In this document: positions 5,675-13,810 of the stretch, piece after piece | Layout: each line of letters begins with the position of its first letter | How positions within the stretch are numbered: the first letter of the stretch is position 1 | From: an uncultured Chloroflexota bacterium | Lineage (GTDB): Bacteria; Chloroflexota; Limnocylindria; Limnocylindrales; Limnocylindraceae | NCBI GenBank assembly: GCA_903938075.1 | Contig: CAJABS010000092.1 | Coordinates: forward strand, 1-13,873 | Reading direction: 5' to 3' | DNA: 13,873 bases | The notes under the pieces: generated by a model | The model's database searches: none | Seen by the model: the letters and a program-made list of their open reading frames with translations, nothing else | Told to the model about the DNA's origin: nothing | Made by a program: the position numbers and the translations under genes

Positions 5675-7986
5675 CGTCGCTCCGCCTCTGCTTCGGTGGC
5701 GATGCGACCCTCAAGGAGCCGCTCCATCCACTTCGGCGCCCACCAGTTCTTGTCGCCAAGGAGTCGCATCGTTGCCGGCACGAGCAGCGCGCGAACAATC
5801 GTTGCATCGAGCGCCACTGCAATGGCCACGCCAACGCCGAGCGCCTTGATCAGAACAATTTCAGCAAAGACAAACGAACCGGCCACCACCACAACAATGA
5901 GTGCAGCGCTGGTGACAATGCGCCCACTGCGCTCTAGCCCACCAGCAACGGCGGCGGCGTTGTCACCGGTGCGGTCGTAGATCTCGCGCATGCGCGTCAG
6001 CAAGAACACCTCGTAATCCATCGAGAGGCCAAAGAGCACGCAGAACAAGATCACCGGAATCGTTGTCTCAACAAATCCGAGCGGTGCAAAGCCGAGCAGT
6101 GCAGAGAGGTTGCCATCTTGGAAGATCCAGACCAGCGCGCCAAAGCTCGCAAGAATTGAGAGCGTATTCATGAAGACCGCCTTGATCGGCAGCACGATCG
6201 ATCGCAACAGCACGGCGAGAATAATGAGCGTGGCCAGAATGACCACAAGTGCGCTGCGCGGGAATTCGGACGAGATGGTGTCAACAACGTCGACGATCTC
6301 AGCCGCACCACCACCAACGAGCGTTGTGAGCCCGGCCGGCGGCGTAAGTGCAGTTACCTCTCCAGCGCCAACGGCGTCGGGCGTTGCGGCACGCAGCTCT
6401 GCGACGAGCGCACGCGTATCGGGGCGATTCGGCCCTTGCGCTGGCGTAATGGTGACGGCGGTGAGATCACCCTTTGGGGTGACCGAGAGCAGCTGCTGCA
6501 CGTAGCGATCGGGCGGCGCACCAGTGGGTGAGTCGTAGAGCAGCTGGTACTGCGCCAACGTAAGACGCTCATCAATCGAGACGATCGAGTCAACGCGCGC
6601 AACACGCGGGTCGGCCTCAAGCGCGCGCACCCAATCAAAGAGGAGCGCGATGTTCTCTGGCGCAGTTGCATCACCGGTGGTGCGCACCGCAACGGTCATT
6701 GGCGCGAACTCACCTTCGCCGAATGAGCTGGTGAGTGCGTCAAGTGCCTGTCGGCTTGGCACGCGCTCAGGCAGGATGCTGCCGTCTGGCGCATTGAACT
6801 TCACGCCGAGCCATGGCGAACCGAGCGCGACCAAGAGCACCAGGGTTGGTATGGCAACGGCGAGGGGGCGGCGCATGACGCCACGGGCGAGGCGTGCCCA
6901 GCGACCCTGCTCACTCGGCTCCTCATAGGTCACCTTGCGCACCGCGAAGCGGTCCACCCGTGCTCCGAGCACGCCCAGGAGCGCAGGGAGGAGGGTGAGG
7001 CTGGCGATCACGGCGAGCGCCACGGTAATGGCGCCAGCGATACCAATAGAGCGAAGGATCGCGAAGTCGAAGAGCACCAGGCCCACAAGACCGAGCATCA
7101 CCGTGACGCCACTAAAGAAGACGGCGCGACCAGCGGTCGCCACTGTGCGCTGCACCGCCGTCGCCACACGGTCGGCGCGTTTTGCACTGCCGCGGCCGAG
7201 CTCTTCACGGAACCGCGACACCATCAACAACGAGTAATCAACGCCGAGGCCGAGGCCGAGCAGTGTGGTGAGGTTCAACACGAAGACGCTCATGCGCGTC
7301 ACCTGTGCCACACCAAAGATCGCGGCGAGCGCAATCAGTACCGCAGCGCCACCAACGGCGAGTGGCAGCCCCGCCGCAATCGCAGAACCAAACACCAAGA
7401 GCAACACGATCGCCGCAAGCGGCAAGCTAATCAACTCACTGCGACGCAGGTCGCTCTCCGAAACACTTTGAATATCGGCGTAGAAGGCGGGGCCACCAGC
7501 GATCTGCACGGTGAGCCCGTCAACAGGAACGAGTGCCGCCGCAACACCTTCGAGCGCCTCCGGTGAATCGTCAGGCTTCAAGTCGAGAAAGACAATGTCG
7601 TAGACGATGCCGTTCTCGACACTCACCTGTGTTGGCGCGATCAGATGCGAGCGAATCCCCACAACATGTGGCGCACCCGCAACACCGGCAACCGCGCGCG
7701 CCGCTGCTGTTTCAAACTCGATTGATCCTGGCACGAGCGTCTCTGAAGAGATCGCCAGCACCAGCGCCGAAGGTGGTGCACCAAGCTCTTGTTCGAGCAA
7801 CGTACGAGCGCGCGCCGATTCCAGCGTTGGTAGGTCAAAGCCGCCCGCCTGCAGCGCACCGGGTGCCTGTGGTGCAAACGGCAGCGCAAGAAGAAGAATT
7901 CCCAACCAGACACCGATCACTGCACGTCGATGCGCATACATGAAGACGCCGAGTCGTTCAAATGGTGGGAGTCGTCGCTCAGCCAC
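5671..7986 (-). CDS. MMPL/RND-superfamily transporter
   Basis: This 771-residue membrane protein has two similar halves, each with one N-terminal helix, a large external loop and a helix bundle. Key proton-relay-type motifs are LGLGLGVDYSLLMVSRFRE (Asp250-Tyr251) and FGLSMDYEVFLLTRMREIYD (Asp657-Tyr658). The latter is followed by GLERSGRIVTSAALI, typical of MMPL. MMPL proteins export lipids or hydrophobic compounds, mainly in monoderm bacteria, driven by the proton gradient. GTG at 7986, two bases after the phosphoesterase stop, is the chosen start; it gives the usual short cytoplasmic N-terminus (ERLGVFMYAHRRAVIGVW). The frame is open to 8088, but those extra residues overlap the upstream gene and look unlike an N-terminus. 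The last four bases overlap the lipoprotein start. Confidence 0.9.
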   Translation of the reverse strand: MAERRLPPFERLGVFMYAHRRAVIGVWLGILLLALPFAPQAPGALQAGGFDLPTLESARARTLLEQELGAPPSALVLAISSETLVPGSIEFETAAARAVAGVAGAPHVVGIRSHLIAPTQVSVENGIVYDIVFLDLKPDDSPEALEGVAAALVPVDGLTVQIAGGPAFYADIQSVSESDLRRSELISLPLAAIVLLLVFGSAIAAGLPLAVGGAAVLIALAAIFGVAQVTRMSVFVLNLTTLLGLGLGVDYSLLMVSRFREELGRGSAKRADRVATAVQRTVATAGRAVFFSGVTVMLGLVGLVLFDFAILRSIGIAGAITVALAVIASLTLLPALLGVLGARVDRFAVRKVTYEEPSEQGRWARLARGVMRRPLAVAIPTLVLLVALGSPWLGVKFNAPDGSILPERVPSRQALDALTSSFGEGEFAPMTVAVRTTGDATAPENIALLFDWVRALEADPRVARVDSIVSIDERLTLAQYQLLYDSPTGAPPDRYVQQLLSVTPKGDLTAVTITPAQGPNRPDTRALVAELRAATPDAVGAGEVTALTPPAGLTTLVGGGAAEIVDVVDTISSEFPRSALVVILATLIILAVLLRSIVLPIKAVFMNTLSILASFGALVWIFQDGNLSALLGFAPLGFVETTIPVILFCVLFGLSMDYEVFLLTRMREIYDRTGDNAAAVAGGLERSGRIVTSAALIVVVVAGSFVFAEIVLIKALGVGVAIAVALDATIVRALLVPATMRLLGDKNWWAPKWMERLLEGRIATEAEAERR

Positions 7987-7988
7987 GA

Positions 7989-8738
7989 CTACTGACCTGC
8001 TGCTAGTCGTTCGGCGAGAAACTCTGGCAGCCCAGCTGCACGCACTAGCGATTGCGTGCGCGCAACATCGTAGGGAACGCGGCGCCACTGCACCGTGCCG
8101 AGCGCACCAATCGCCGAACCATCGTCGCTGCGATCCCAGAGCACCCAGCTGGCACGCACATCGCCATCGCGCGGCTGCCCAACGGAGCCAACGTTGATCA
8201 GTGACGGCGAGAGGAGCGGTTGCGCACGCCCATCAATGTCGATCAGGCTCGACTGGCCGCCGCGTAACGCCCAGTAGGCGGGAACGTGCGTGTGGCCATG
8301 AAAGAGCACCGGCGTAGGGAGCGCCAGCAAATTCTCACGTGCACCCTCCGCATCAGCGACATATTCACCGAGCGGTTCGCGCGGGCTGCCGTGCACCAAC
8401 GTCGCGGCACCCATCTCGCTGATCTTCGGCAGTGCATGCAGCCACATGGCGTTCTCAGGAGTGAGGTGGGTTGCCGTCCACTTCACCGCAGCCGCGGCAA
8501 CGGGATTGAACCACTTCACATCAAGCTCGCCGAGCACTGCGGCATCGTGATTCCCCATCACGCCCACCGCGCCGCGTTCGCGAAGCAGCGCAACGACTTC
8601 GTTCGGCTCAGCGTTGTAGCCAACGATGTCACCGGTATGCCAAATCGCCGCATCAGGGGCAACGGCATCGATATCGGCAAGCACCGCCTGCAACGCAGCA
8701 AGGTTGGCGTGAATGTCACTAACGACCGCAATCTTCAT
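7989..8738 (-). CDS. Calcineurin-like phosphoesterase (YfcE/Metallophos_2 type)
   Basis: This 249-residue protein carries the whole dimetal set: Asp8 and His10 in VSDIHAN, Asp37 in HTGDIVGYN, Asn63-His64-Asp65 in GNHD, His116 in VHGSPREP, and His149 and His151 in FHGHTHVP. Length and motif spacing fit the YfcE-like group, which hydrolyses phosphomono- or phosphodiesters. The physiological substrate is unknown; relatives include cyclic-nucleotide and dinucleotide phosphatases. It has no signal peptide and is therefore cytoplasmic. ATG 8738 lies six bases after the dedA stop, with only a weak AGGG upstream. Its stop is two bases before the MMPL GTG, so it sits in the middle of one operon. Confidence 0.9.
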   Translation of the reverse strand: MKIAVVSDIHANLAALQAVLADIDAVAPDAAIWHTGDIVGYNAEPNEVVALLRERGAVGVMGNHDAAVLGELDVKWFNPVAAAAVKWTATHLTPENAMWLHALPKISEMGAATLVHGSPREPLGEYVADAEGARENLLALPTPVLFHGHTHVPAYWALRGGQSSLIDIDGRAQPLLSPSLINVGSVGQPRDGDVRASWVLWDRSDDGSAIGALGTVQWRRVPYDVARTQSLVRAAGLPEFLAERLAAGQ

Positions 8739-8744
8739 AAGACC

Positions 8745-9419
8745 CTACCCGCGACGATCGCGGCGAGCGCCACGCAGCCGAGCGAGGAGCCCGAGTCGCC
8801 ACGCGCCAAGCAACAGCAGCGCAGGAACGCCAACGACCAGCAGCAGCGTGTCGAGCGGCTTGAGCCACTCCTTCACCTGCTCCCAGTTCTGACCGAGTGC
8901 AGCGCCACCACCAATGAGGGCGGTGTTCCAGACGAGCGAGCCCACTGCGCTATAGAGACGGAAGCGACCGAGTGGCATGCGGGCGATGCCAGCAGGGAAC
9001 GAGATGGCGGTGCGCAGCAGGGGAATGAATCGACTCCAGAAGACGATCTTGCCGCCGTGCCGCGCGAAGAAGGCGTCGGCGCGGTCGAGGTCGGCGGGGT
9101 CAATGCGCACGATGCGGCCGAAGCGGTTCAGCAGGGGCCGACCGCCATAGGCGCCAATGGCGTAGGCGCCCCAGGTGCCGACCAGCCCACCCAGGGTGGC
9201 GGCGGCGATCGTAGGGATCAAGAGCCAGCGCCCCCCGGTGAGCGGCTCGACCGCCGTGGGGTCGGCCACCAGGAAGCCGGCGAAGGGGAGGATGAACTCG
9301 CTCGGCACGGGGAAGCTCGAGGCGTCCACGGCCATGGCGATCGCCACGCCGAGGTAGCCGACCGCCTCGTACATGCTCGTAATCAGGGGGATCAGGACCT
9401 CGTCTAGCCAACTCAACAT
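8745..9419 (-). CDS. DedA-family integral membrane protein
   Basis: This 224-residue protein has the DedA (VTT/SNARE-associated) pattern. FPVPSEFILPFAGFL contains the conserved acidic residue (Glu41) in the first re-entrant segment. FWSRFIPLLRTAISFPAG contains Arg130, Pro133 and Arg136. Several hydrophobic helices follow, and the C-terminal tail is very basic (LLARLRGARRDRRG). DedA proteins move phospholipids or undecaprenyl phosphate across the membrane and affect membrane potential and drug resistance. It heads the minus-strand unit; a CACGAT-N6-ATG arrangement upstream resembles the leaderless promoters seen elsewhere in the window. The head of the divergent plus unit is 40 bases away. Which lipid it handles cannot be told. 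Confidence 0.9.
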   Translation of the reverse strand: MLSWLDEVLIPLITSMYEAVGYLGVAIAMAVDASSFPVPSEFILPFAGFLVADPTAVEPLTGGRWLLIPTIAAATLGGLVGTWGAYAIGAYGGRPLLNRFGRIVRIDPADLDRADAFFARHGGKIVFWSRFIPLLRTAISFPAGIARMPLGRFRLYSAVGSLVWNTALIGGGAALGQNWEQVKEWLKPLDTLLLVVGVPALLLLGAWRLGLLARLRGARRDRRG

Positions 9420-9431
9420 GCCCTGATCGTG
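9420..9431 (-). promoter_or_regulatory. Weak leaderless-type -10 (CACGAT-N6-ATG) for dedA
   Basis: CACGAT (positions 9426-9431, minus strand) has six bases (CAGGGC) between it and ATG 9419. It deviates from TANNNT at the first base, but the spacing equals that of the three better sites. CAGGG is too close to the ATG to be a good Shine-Dalgarno. Confidence 0.3.
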
Positions 9432-9447
9432 CCAGAGTTCCGCCCGC

Positions 9448-9459
9448 TATGATTGCGGC
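9448..9459 (+). promoter_or_regulatory. Leaderless-type -10 (TATGAT-N6-ATG) for the 9460 unit
   Basis: TATGAT at 9448-9453, one base off TATAAT, is followed by six bases and then ATG 9460. There is no Shine-Dalgarno. This is the best -10 in the window and marks the head of the protease/MFS unit. Confidence 0.6.
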
Positions 9460-9786
9460 ATGGAAATGTTCACGCTCCCGTTCCTTCACCCAGCGGAGTT
9501 CTTTATCTCGTTGGCGATCGGTGGCGGCTTCGTCTACATCTTCCAGAAGGCGGCGATGAGCTCTGAGCAGCGCGAGACCCCGTGGGTTCGCCGCTTCGTG
9601 ACCGGGCCGAACAGCAAGGTGCTGTGGGGAGTTGCCTGGCTTGTGTGGGCGGTTGGCTTCGGCCTGTTGCTTGGCACCTTCACCGACAAGACCGCCGAAT
9701 CACCCTACGGCGCGGTCGGCCTCGTTGCCCTCTTCTCGGGATTCTTCCTGATGATGGGCTTCATCTGGGCAACGATCGGCGAATAG
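9460..9786 (+). CDS. Small three-helix membrane protein, function unknown
   Basis: This 108-residue protein has hydrophobic segments at about 11-29, 54-72 and 84-105. A cytoplasmic-type loop (SSEQRETPWVRRFVTGPNSK) joins the first two. I recognise no family. ATG 9460 is chosen from the TATGAT-N6 spacing; an ATG two codons later is possible. It is the first gene of the plus-strand unit, and its TAG is followed by CCACC and the protease ATG. Position suggests a role tied to the protease or exporter, but nothing in the protein shows it. Confidence 0.78.
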   Translation: MEMFTLPFLHPAEFFISLAIGGGFVYIFQKAAMSSEQRETPWVRRFVTGPNSKVLWGVAWLVWAVGFGLLLGTFTDKTAESPYGAVGLVALFSGFFLMMGFIWATIGE

Positions 9787-9791
9787 CCACC

Positions 9792-12515
9792 ATGCTGCGC
9801 CGCCTGCCCGCCGCCGCGTTGGCGGCTCTTTTTATCTTCGGCGCTATTGCAGCACCAGCACCTGCACGCGCCGCATCAACACAAACAACCACCGCACCTG
9901 AGCCATTCGACTCGCTCACCGTTCGTTTCACCTACGACACTACCGTCGGCACCGCCGTAAGCGACGACGGCAAGACGCGCGAGATCCAACTGCGACCTGG
10001 CCAAGATGCAGAGACGGCACTCGCCGCCTGGGAGCAGGCGCCGGGCGTCGTCGGTGTCATTCCTGACATTCGCGCGTTCCCGACGATTGATCCAATCGAC
10101 CCGTACTACGCATCGCAGTGGGACATGCACGTACCGACTGCGGGGAAAGAGGGCGCTGCAAATGTTCTGCCAGCATGGAGCAACGCAACGGGCGCAGGAG
10201 CAGTTGTCGCGATCATCGATACCGGAAGCACCGCTCATCCGGATCTTGTTGCCAATACACCAGAAGGTTGGGGTGTTGACATGGTTGAGAACGCCGCATT
10301 CGCCCGTGATGGGAATGGTCGTGATACTGACCCAACCGATGAGGGTGATTGGTCTAGCTCCACGGATAGCGCCGGGAGAACGTACTGGAAGTATTCCTCA
10401 TGGCATGGAACGCATGTCGCTGGAACGATTGGCGCCGCGCAGAACAACATCGGGGTGAGCGGTGTGGCGCCCAACGTTTCAATTTTCCATGTGCGCGTGT
10501 GCCACTCCGGCGGCTGCTGGTTCAACGACATTATTGACGGAATTCGCTGGGCCGCTGGCCTCACCACCACGTGGGACGGCCAACAGTGGAGCAACTACGG
10601 CCTTGCCGTTAACACGCACCCGGCAGACGTCATCAACTTGTCGCTTGGTGGCGTCGGCGCGTGCTTTCCAGCGCTGCAAAATGCAATCACAGCGGCGCGT
10701 GCAGCTGGAACAGTTGTGGTAACGGCGGCAGGAAACAACACGATTGATGCGGCGAGGTTTCTGCCAGCAAACTGCAACGACACGGTGACCGTCGCGGCGA
10801 CGGGCCGCGTTGGCGGGCTCGCTGGATACTCTAACTTCGGAAGCAGCATCGACATTGCTGCACCGGGTGGTGACATGCCACGTGATTCCGGGGTTCTCTC
10901 CACGATTGCTACAGGGGCAACAACACTCACCGGCTATGGCTACACGAACTACCAAGGCACGAGCATGGCGGCACCGCACGTTGCTGGCGTTGCAGCGCTT
11001 GTTGCAAGCCTGCACCCAACATGGGGTCCAGATGAAATTGAAGCTGCGCTGTACGCGGGAGCACGGCCATTTCCAGCAGATTCAGTGCGACCCTGTGTCA
11101 CAACGAGCGAAACCCCAACGGGGAGCCAGCGTCAATGCGGCGCAGGGCTATTGGATGCGGTCGGTGCGCTCAACATGGCGCAACCAACGCTAACCATCAC
11201 TGCACCAGACCGCCTTGCGGCTGGTGAGACCGCAACCGTCTCGGCAGCGAGTGATCTGCCTGGCATCGTCACGCTGGCGGTTGCGAGTGCAACCGCGGCA
11301 AACTGCACCTTGGACGGCAGCACACTCACCGCCACCCAAACAGGAACCTGCACCCTGAACGCCGCAACACCAGCTACCGCCGACCACGTAGCGGCAAGTG
11401 CAACGTTCCATGTGACGATCAGCGGCACACCGCAATCAATTAGCTTCGGCGTTGGGCCACTGCTCACAGAGGCGGATGTGCCGTTCGGCACCACCCCACC
11501 AGAACTCACCGCCACGGCCAGCTCGGGGCTACCTGTGGGTTATGAGATCAGCACGCCGACCATTTGCGAGGCGCTGGCCCCAGATGGTCTCGTCAACGCT
11601 TGGCGCTTGCGCCTACTGAACGTGGGGACCTGTACCGTGCTCGCTACCCAGGCGGGGAGCACGGTCTACGAGCGTGCAACCTCGATCAGCCGCAGCTTCA
11701 CCATCGTGCAAGGGAGTCAAACGATTGGACTCGGAATCCTGACCGACCGCACCTTTGACCCGACCGTTCTGCAGGCCCTGCCGAGCCGCAGTAGCGCCGG
11801 CCTGCCACTCAACTACTCGGGCCTCTCGAGCAGCGTGTGCGACCCGCGCTTTAACGGCACCGGCTTTGAGCTCCACCTCCTTACACCGGGCACCTGCACG
11901 ATTCGCGCAGAGCAAGAGGGCACGAGCACGTACCGTGCGGCCGATTCGGTGACCCGAACGTTCGAAGTGCTCAAGTTGACGCAGACGCCGCTCATCTTTG
12001 ACGCAGGCCCCAGCTACCACGTGGTGAACAGCTCCAACGGCTATGGGAACGGTGGCGGCAGCTCTAGTGCGCCGTTCGTTGTAACGAGTTTGACGCCATC
12101 AATTTGCACCGTCAGCGAGCGCATCATCCGCTACCTCAAGGTTGGCACCTGCACCCTCCGCGGCTCAAAAGATGGCGACATCTGGCACCAGCCCGCCTCC
12201 AAAACGATCAGCGTTACCGTCTTCGCTCCTGCACGGGTGACGGTTACACCACGCATTCGACAGGTCGGGAAGGTTGTGTACGGCACGCGTGGCACCTGGG
12301 TCGGTAGTCCAACGCCGAGCTACAAGTACCAGTGGTACAGCTGCACCACGGCACAGCGCATCAAGTGCAGTGCAATCAGCGGCGCAACATCGGTGAACCT
12401 CAAGGTCACCAGCAAGATCGCGGGTAAGTACGCCTTCTTGCGCGTCACCATGTACCAATATGGAAGCGAGCGCGGTCGCCGAGACTCGAACGTTATTCGA
12501 ATCTCCGCAAAGTAA
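9792..12515 (+). CDS. Secreted subtilisin-like (S8) serine protease with C-terminal Ig-like modules
   Basis: The 907-residue precursor has an N-terminal signal peptide (MLRR, a hydrophobic core, cleavage probably after ARA near residue 27). A prodomain of about 40-100 follows, ending VVGVIPDIRAFP. The catalytic domain (about 105-462) has the full triad: Asp143 in IIDTGS, His205 in WHGTHVAGTIGA and Ser391 in GTSMAAPHVAG. The oxyanion Asn315 lies in AAGNN. From about 463 come five Ig-like modules, each with one cysteine pair. The last (813-907, YKYQWYSC and CSAISGAT) resembles an Ig-like module common in secreted proteins of high-GC bacteria. No transmembrane or LPXTG anchor is seen, so release outside the cell is expected. 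ATG 9792 is chosen for the signal peptide; the frame continues back to 9582 as antisense-free overlap with the 9460 gene. Substrate unknown. Confidence 0.92.
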   Translation: MLRRLPAAALAALFIFGAIAAPAPARAASTQTTTAPEPFDSLTVRFTYDTTVGTAVSDDGKTREIQLRPGQDAETALAAWEQAPGVVGVIPDIRAFPTIDPIDPYYASQWDMHVPTAGKEGAANVLPAWSNATGAGAVVAIIDTGSTAHPDLVANTPEGWGVDMVENAAFARDGNGRDTDPTDEGDWSSSTDSAGRTYWKYSSWHGTHVAGTIGAAQNNIGVSGVAPNVSIFHVRVCHSGGCWFNDIIDGIRWAAGLTTTWDGQQWSNYGLAVNTHPADVINLSLGGVGACFPALQNAITAARAAGTVVVTAAGNNTIDAARFLPANCNDTVTVAATGRVGGLAGYSNFGSSIDIAAPGGDMPRDSGVLSTIATGATTLTGYGYTNYQGTSMAAPHVAGVAALVASLHPTWGPDEIEAALYAGARPFPADSVRPCVTTSETPTGSQRQCGAGLLDAVGALNMAQPTLTITAPDRLAAGETATVSAASDLPGIVTLAVASATAANCTLDGSTLTATQTGTCTLNAATPATADHVAASATFHVTISGTPQSISFGVGPLLTEADVPFGTTPPELTATASSGLPVGYEISTPTICEALAPDGLVNAWRLRLLNVGTCTVLATQAGSTVYERATSISRSFTIVQGSQTIGLGILTDRTFDPTVLQALPSRSSAGLPLNYSGLSSSVCDPRFNGTGFELHLLTPGTCTIRAEQEGTSTYRAADSVTRTFEVLKLTQTPLIFDAGPSYHVVNSSNGYGNGGGSSSAPFVVTSLTPSICTVSERIIRYLKVGTCTLRGSKDGDIWHQPASKTISVTVFAPARVTVTPRIRQVGKVVYGTRGTWVGSPTPSYKYQWYSCTTAQRIKCSAISGATSVNLKVTSKIAGKYAFLRVTMYQYGSERGRRDSNVIRISAK
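11178..12512 (+). repeat. Diverged tandem Ig-like modules, one Cys pair each
   Basis: Five modules in the protease tail span residues 463-545, 546-641, 642-728, 729-812 and 813-907. The first four share a closing pattern of GTCT followed by a hydrophobic residue, then (where present) a Y-x-x-A stretch and a TFxV-like strand. Cysteine pairs are 505/520, 592/614, 683/702, 772/787 and 851/859. The fifth module belongs to a different Ig-like type. The repeats are visible at protein level only. Confidence 0.7.
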
Positions 12516-13805
12516 ATGGCGCGCGCAGCAACAATCACCAAGAACAATCCGCGCGACCTGCGCCTCGTTACCGTTGGCCAGGGTGTTTCGCTGATTGGCG
12601 ATTCAATCACGCAGCTTGCACTGCCGATCATGGCGGTCGACCTGCTTGGTGCCGACTCACTCGGCACCGGCTTCCTTGGCGCGGCATCAACGCTCGCCTA
12701 TCTCTTCATTGGACTACAGGCTGGTGTCTGGGTAGATCGCTCATCACGACGCGACTACCTACTCGCGGCTGACCTCGTGCGCGTTGTGCTACTGCTTGCG
12801 ATTCCAGTCGCGTATGTGCTGAACGTGCTGTCGCTGCCACTCTTGATTGCGATGCAGGTTGGACTTGGCGCTGCAACGGTGTTCTTTAACGTGGCGTGGC
12901 CGGCGTATCTGCCGCGGCTCGCGAGTGGCCCCACACTCCTTAAGCTCAATGCGCGCATGGCGATCATGGGCGAGGGCGCCGGCTTCGTTGGCCCTGGCCT
13001 TGCGGGCGCACTGATCAACATCTTCAGTGCCCCCTTCGTGTTGGTGGTGGATGCAATCACCTTTGCGGTGAGCTACGTCAGCCTGCGTGCTATTCGCACG
13101 TCAGAGCCACCTTCGCCCAAGAAGCGCAACTCACTCGTGCACGACCTCAAGGAAGGGATGCGCGCAGTGTGGGTGCGACCGAACCTACGCCTGATTATGC
13201 TCGAAGCGGTGAACGGCAATATCGCCTTTAGCATCATGATCGGGCAGGCGATTATCTTTCAGCGCATCGACCTTGGCTTTGAGCCGGCACTCATCGGTGC
13301 AGTGGCTTCAGCTGGATTTCTTGGGGGCCTCCTAGGCAGCATCGCCGCACCCTACTTTGTAAAGCGTGTTGGATTCGGCCGGCTCATTATTGTTGGTACA
13401 GCGCTCTTTGGTATCAACGAGTTCCTGCTCCCCGCAGCGGCCTTTGTGCCGCGCGACCTGGCGCCCTTTGTTGCGCTAATGAACTTCTTTATCGGCGGGT
13501 TCTTCTTGCTCATCTACGTAGTGCCCGTCACCACCTATCGCCAGCAGGCGGTGCCCGACCGTCTCCTTGGGCGAGTGATGTCGATTCACCGGACCCTCAC
13601 CTGGGGCTTCGGTGCCACGTTTGGCTATGTGCTTGGTGGCGTGCTCGGCAACGCCTTCGGCCGGCCCAACGCCCTCATCGTGGGAGCCGTGCTGCAAACC
13701 GTGATCCCGCTGGTCATCTTCGGCTTCGCCCGAATCTGGCGCTACCCTACGATTGAATCTGCGGCGAACTTTGACAATCGCGCCGCCGCCGCAGCAGAGA
13801 GGTAA
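12516..13805 (+). CDS. Major facilitator superfamily exporter
   Basis: This 429-residue protein has about 12 hydrophobic segments. Motif A is GVWVDRSSRR (70-79) in the loop between helices 2 and 3. The stretch WPAYLPRL, then LLKLNARMAIMGEGAGFVGPGLAGALI, is typical of the MFS_3/EntS-like group of drug and siderophore exporters. A second loop, PDRLLGRVMSIHR, repeats the motif before helix 11. It would export a small molecule by proton antiport across the cytoplasmic membrane; the substrate cannot be read. The ATG directly follows the protease TAA with no gap, and no Shine-Dalgarno is obvious, so translation likely depends on termination-coupled reinitiation. The next ATG lies five bases after its stop. 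Confidence 0.9.
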   Translation: MARAATITKNNPRDLRLVTVGQGVSLIGDSITQLALPIMAVDLLGADSLGTGFLGAASTLAYLFIGLQAGVWVDRSSRRDYLLAADLVRVVLLLAIPVAYVLNVLSLPLLIAMQVGLGAATVFFNVAWPAYLPRLASGPTLLKLNARMAIMGEGAGFVGPGLAGALINIFSAPFVLVVDAITFAVSYVSLRAIRTSEPPSPKKRNSLVHDLKEGMRAVWVRPNLRLIMLEAVNGNIAFSIMIGQAIIFQRIDLGFEPALIGAVASAGFLGGLLGSIAAPYFVKRVGFGRLIIVGTALFGINEFLLPAAAFVPRDLAPFVALMNFFIGGFFLLIYVVPVTTYRQQAVPDRLLGRVMSIHRTLTWGFGATFGYVLGGVLGNAFGRPNALIVGAVLQTVIPLVIFGFARIWRYPTIESAANFDNRAAAAAER

Positions 13806-13810
13806 CCACC

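Noticed and set aside
7987..8088. N-terminal extension of the MMPL frame by 34 residues
   Set aside because: It overlaps the phosphoesterase C-terminus, is Arg/Ser/Cys-rich, and MMPL proteins normally begin shortly before the first helix, as from GTG 7986.
8286..9407. Plus-strand open frame of 373 codons across the phosphoesterase and dedA genes
   Set aside because: Its translation is Arg/His/Gly/Glu-rich with no domain, and it runs antisense to two genes with full catalytic or conserved motifs.
9582..9791. Upstream extension of the protease frame by 70 residues
   Set aside because: It overlaps the 108-residue membrane protein gene and would bury the signal peptide that starts at ATG 9792.
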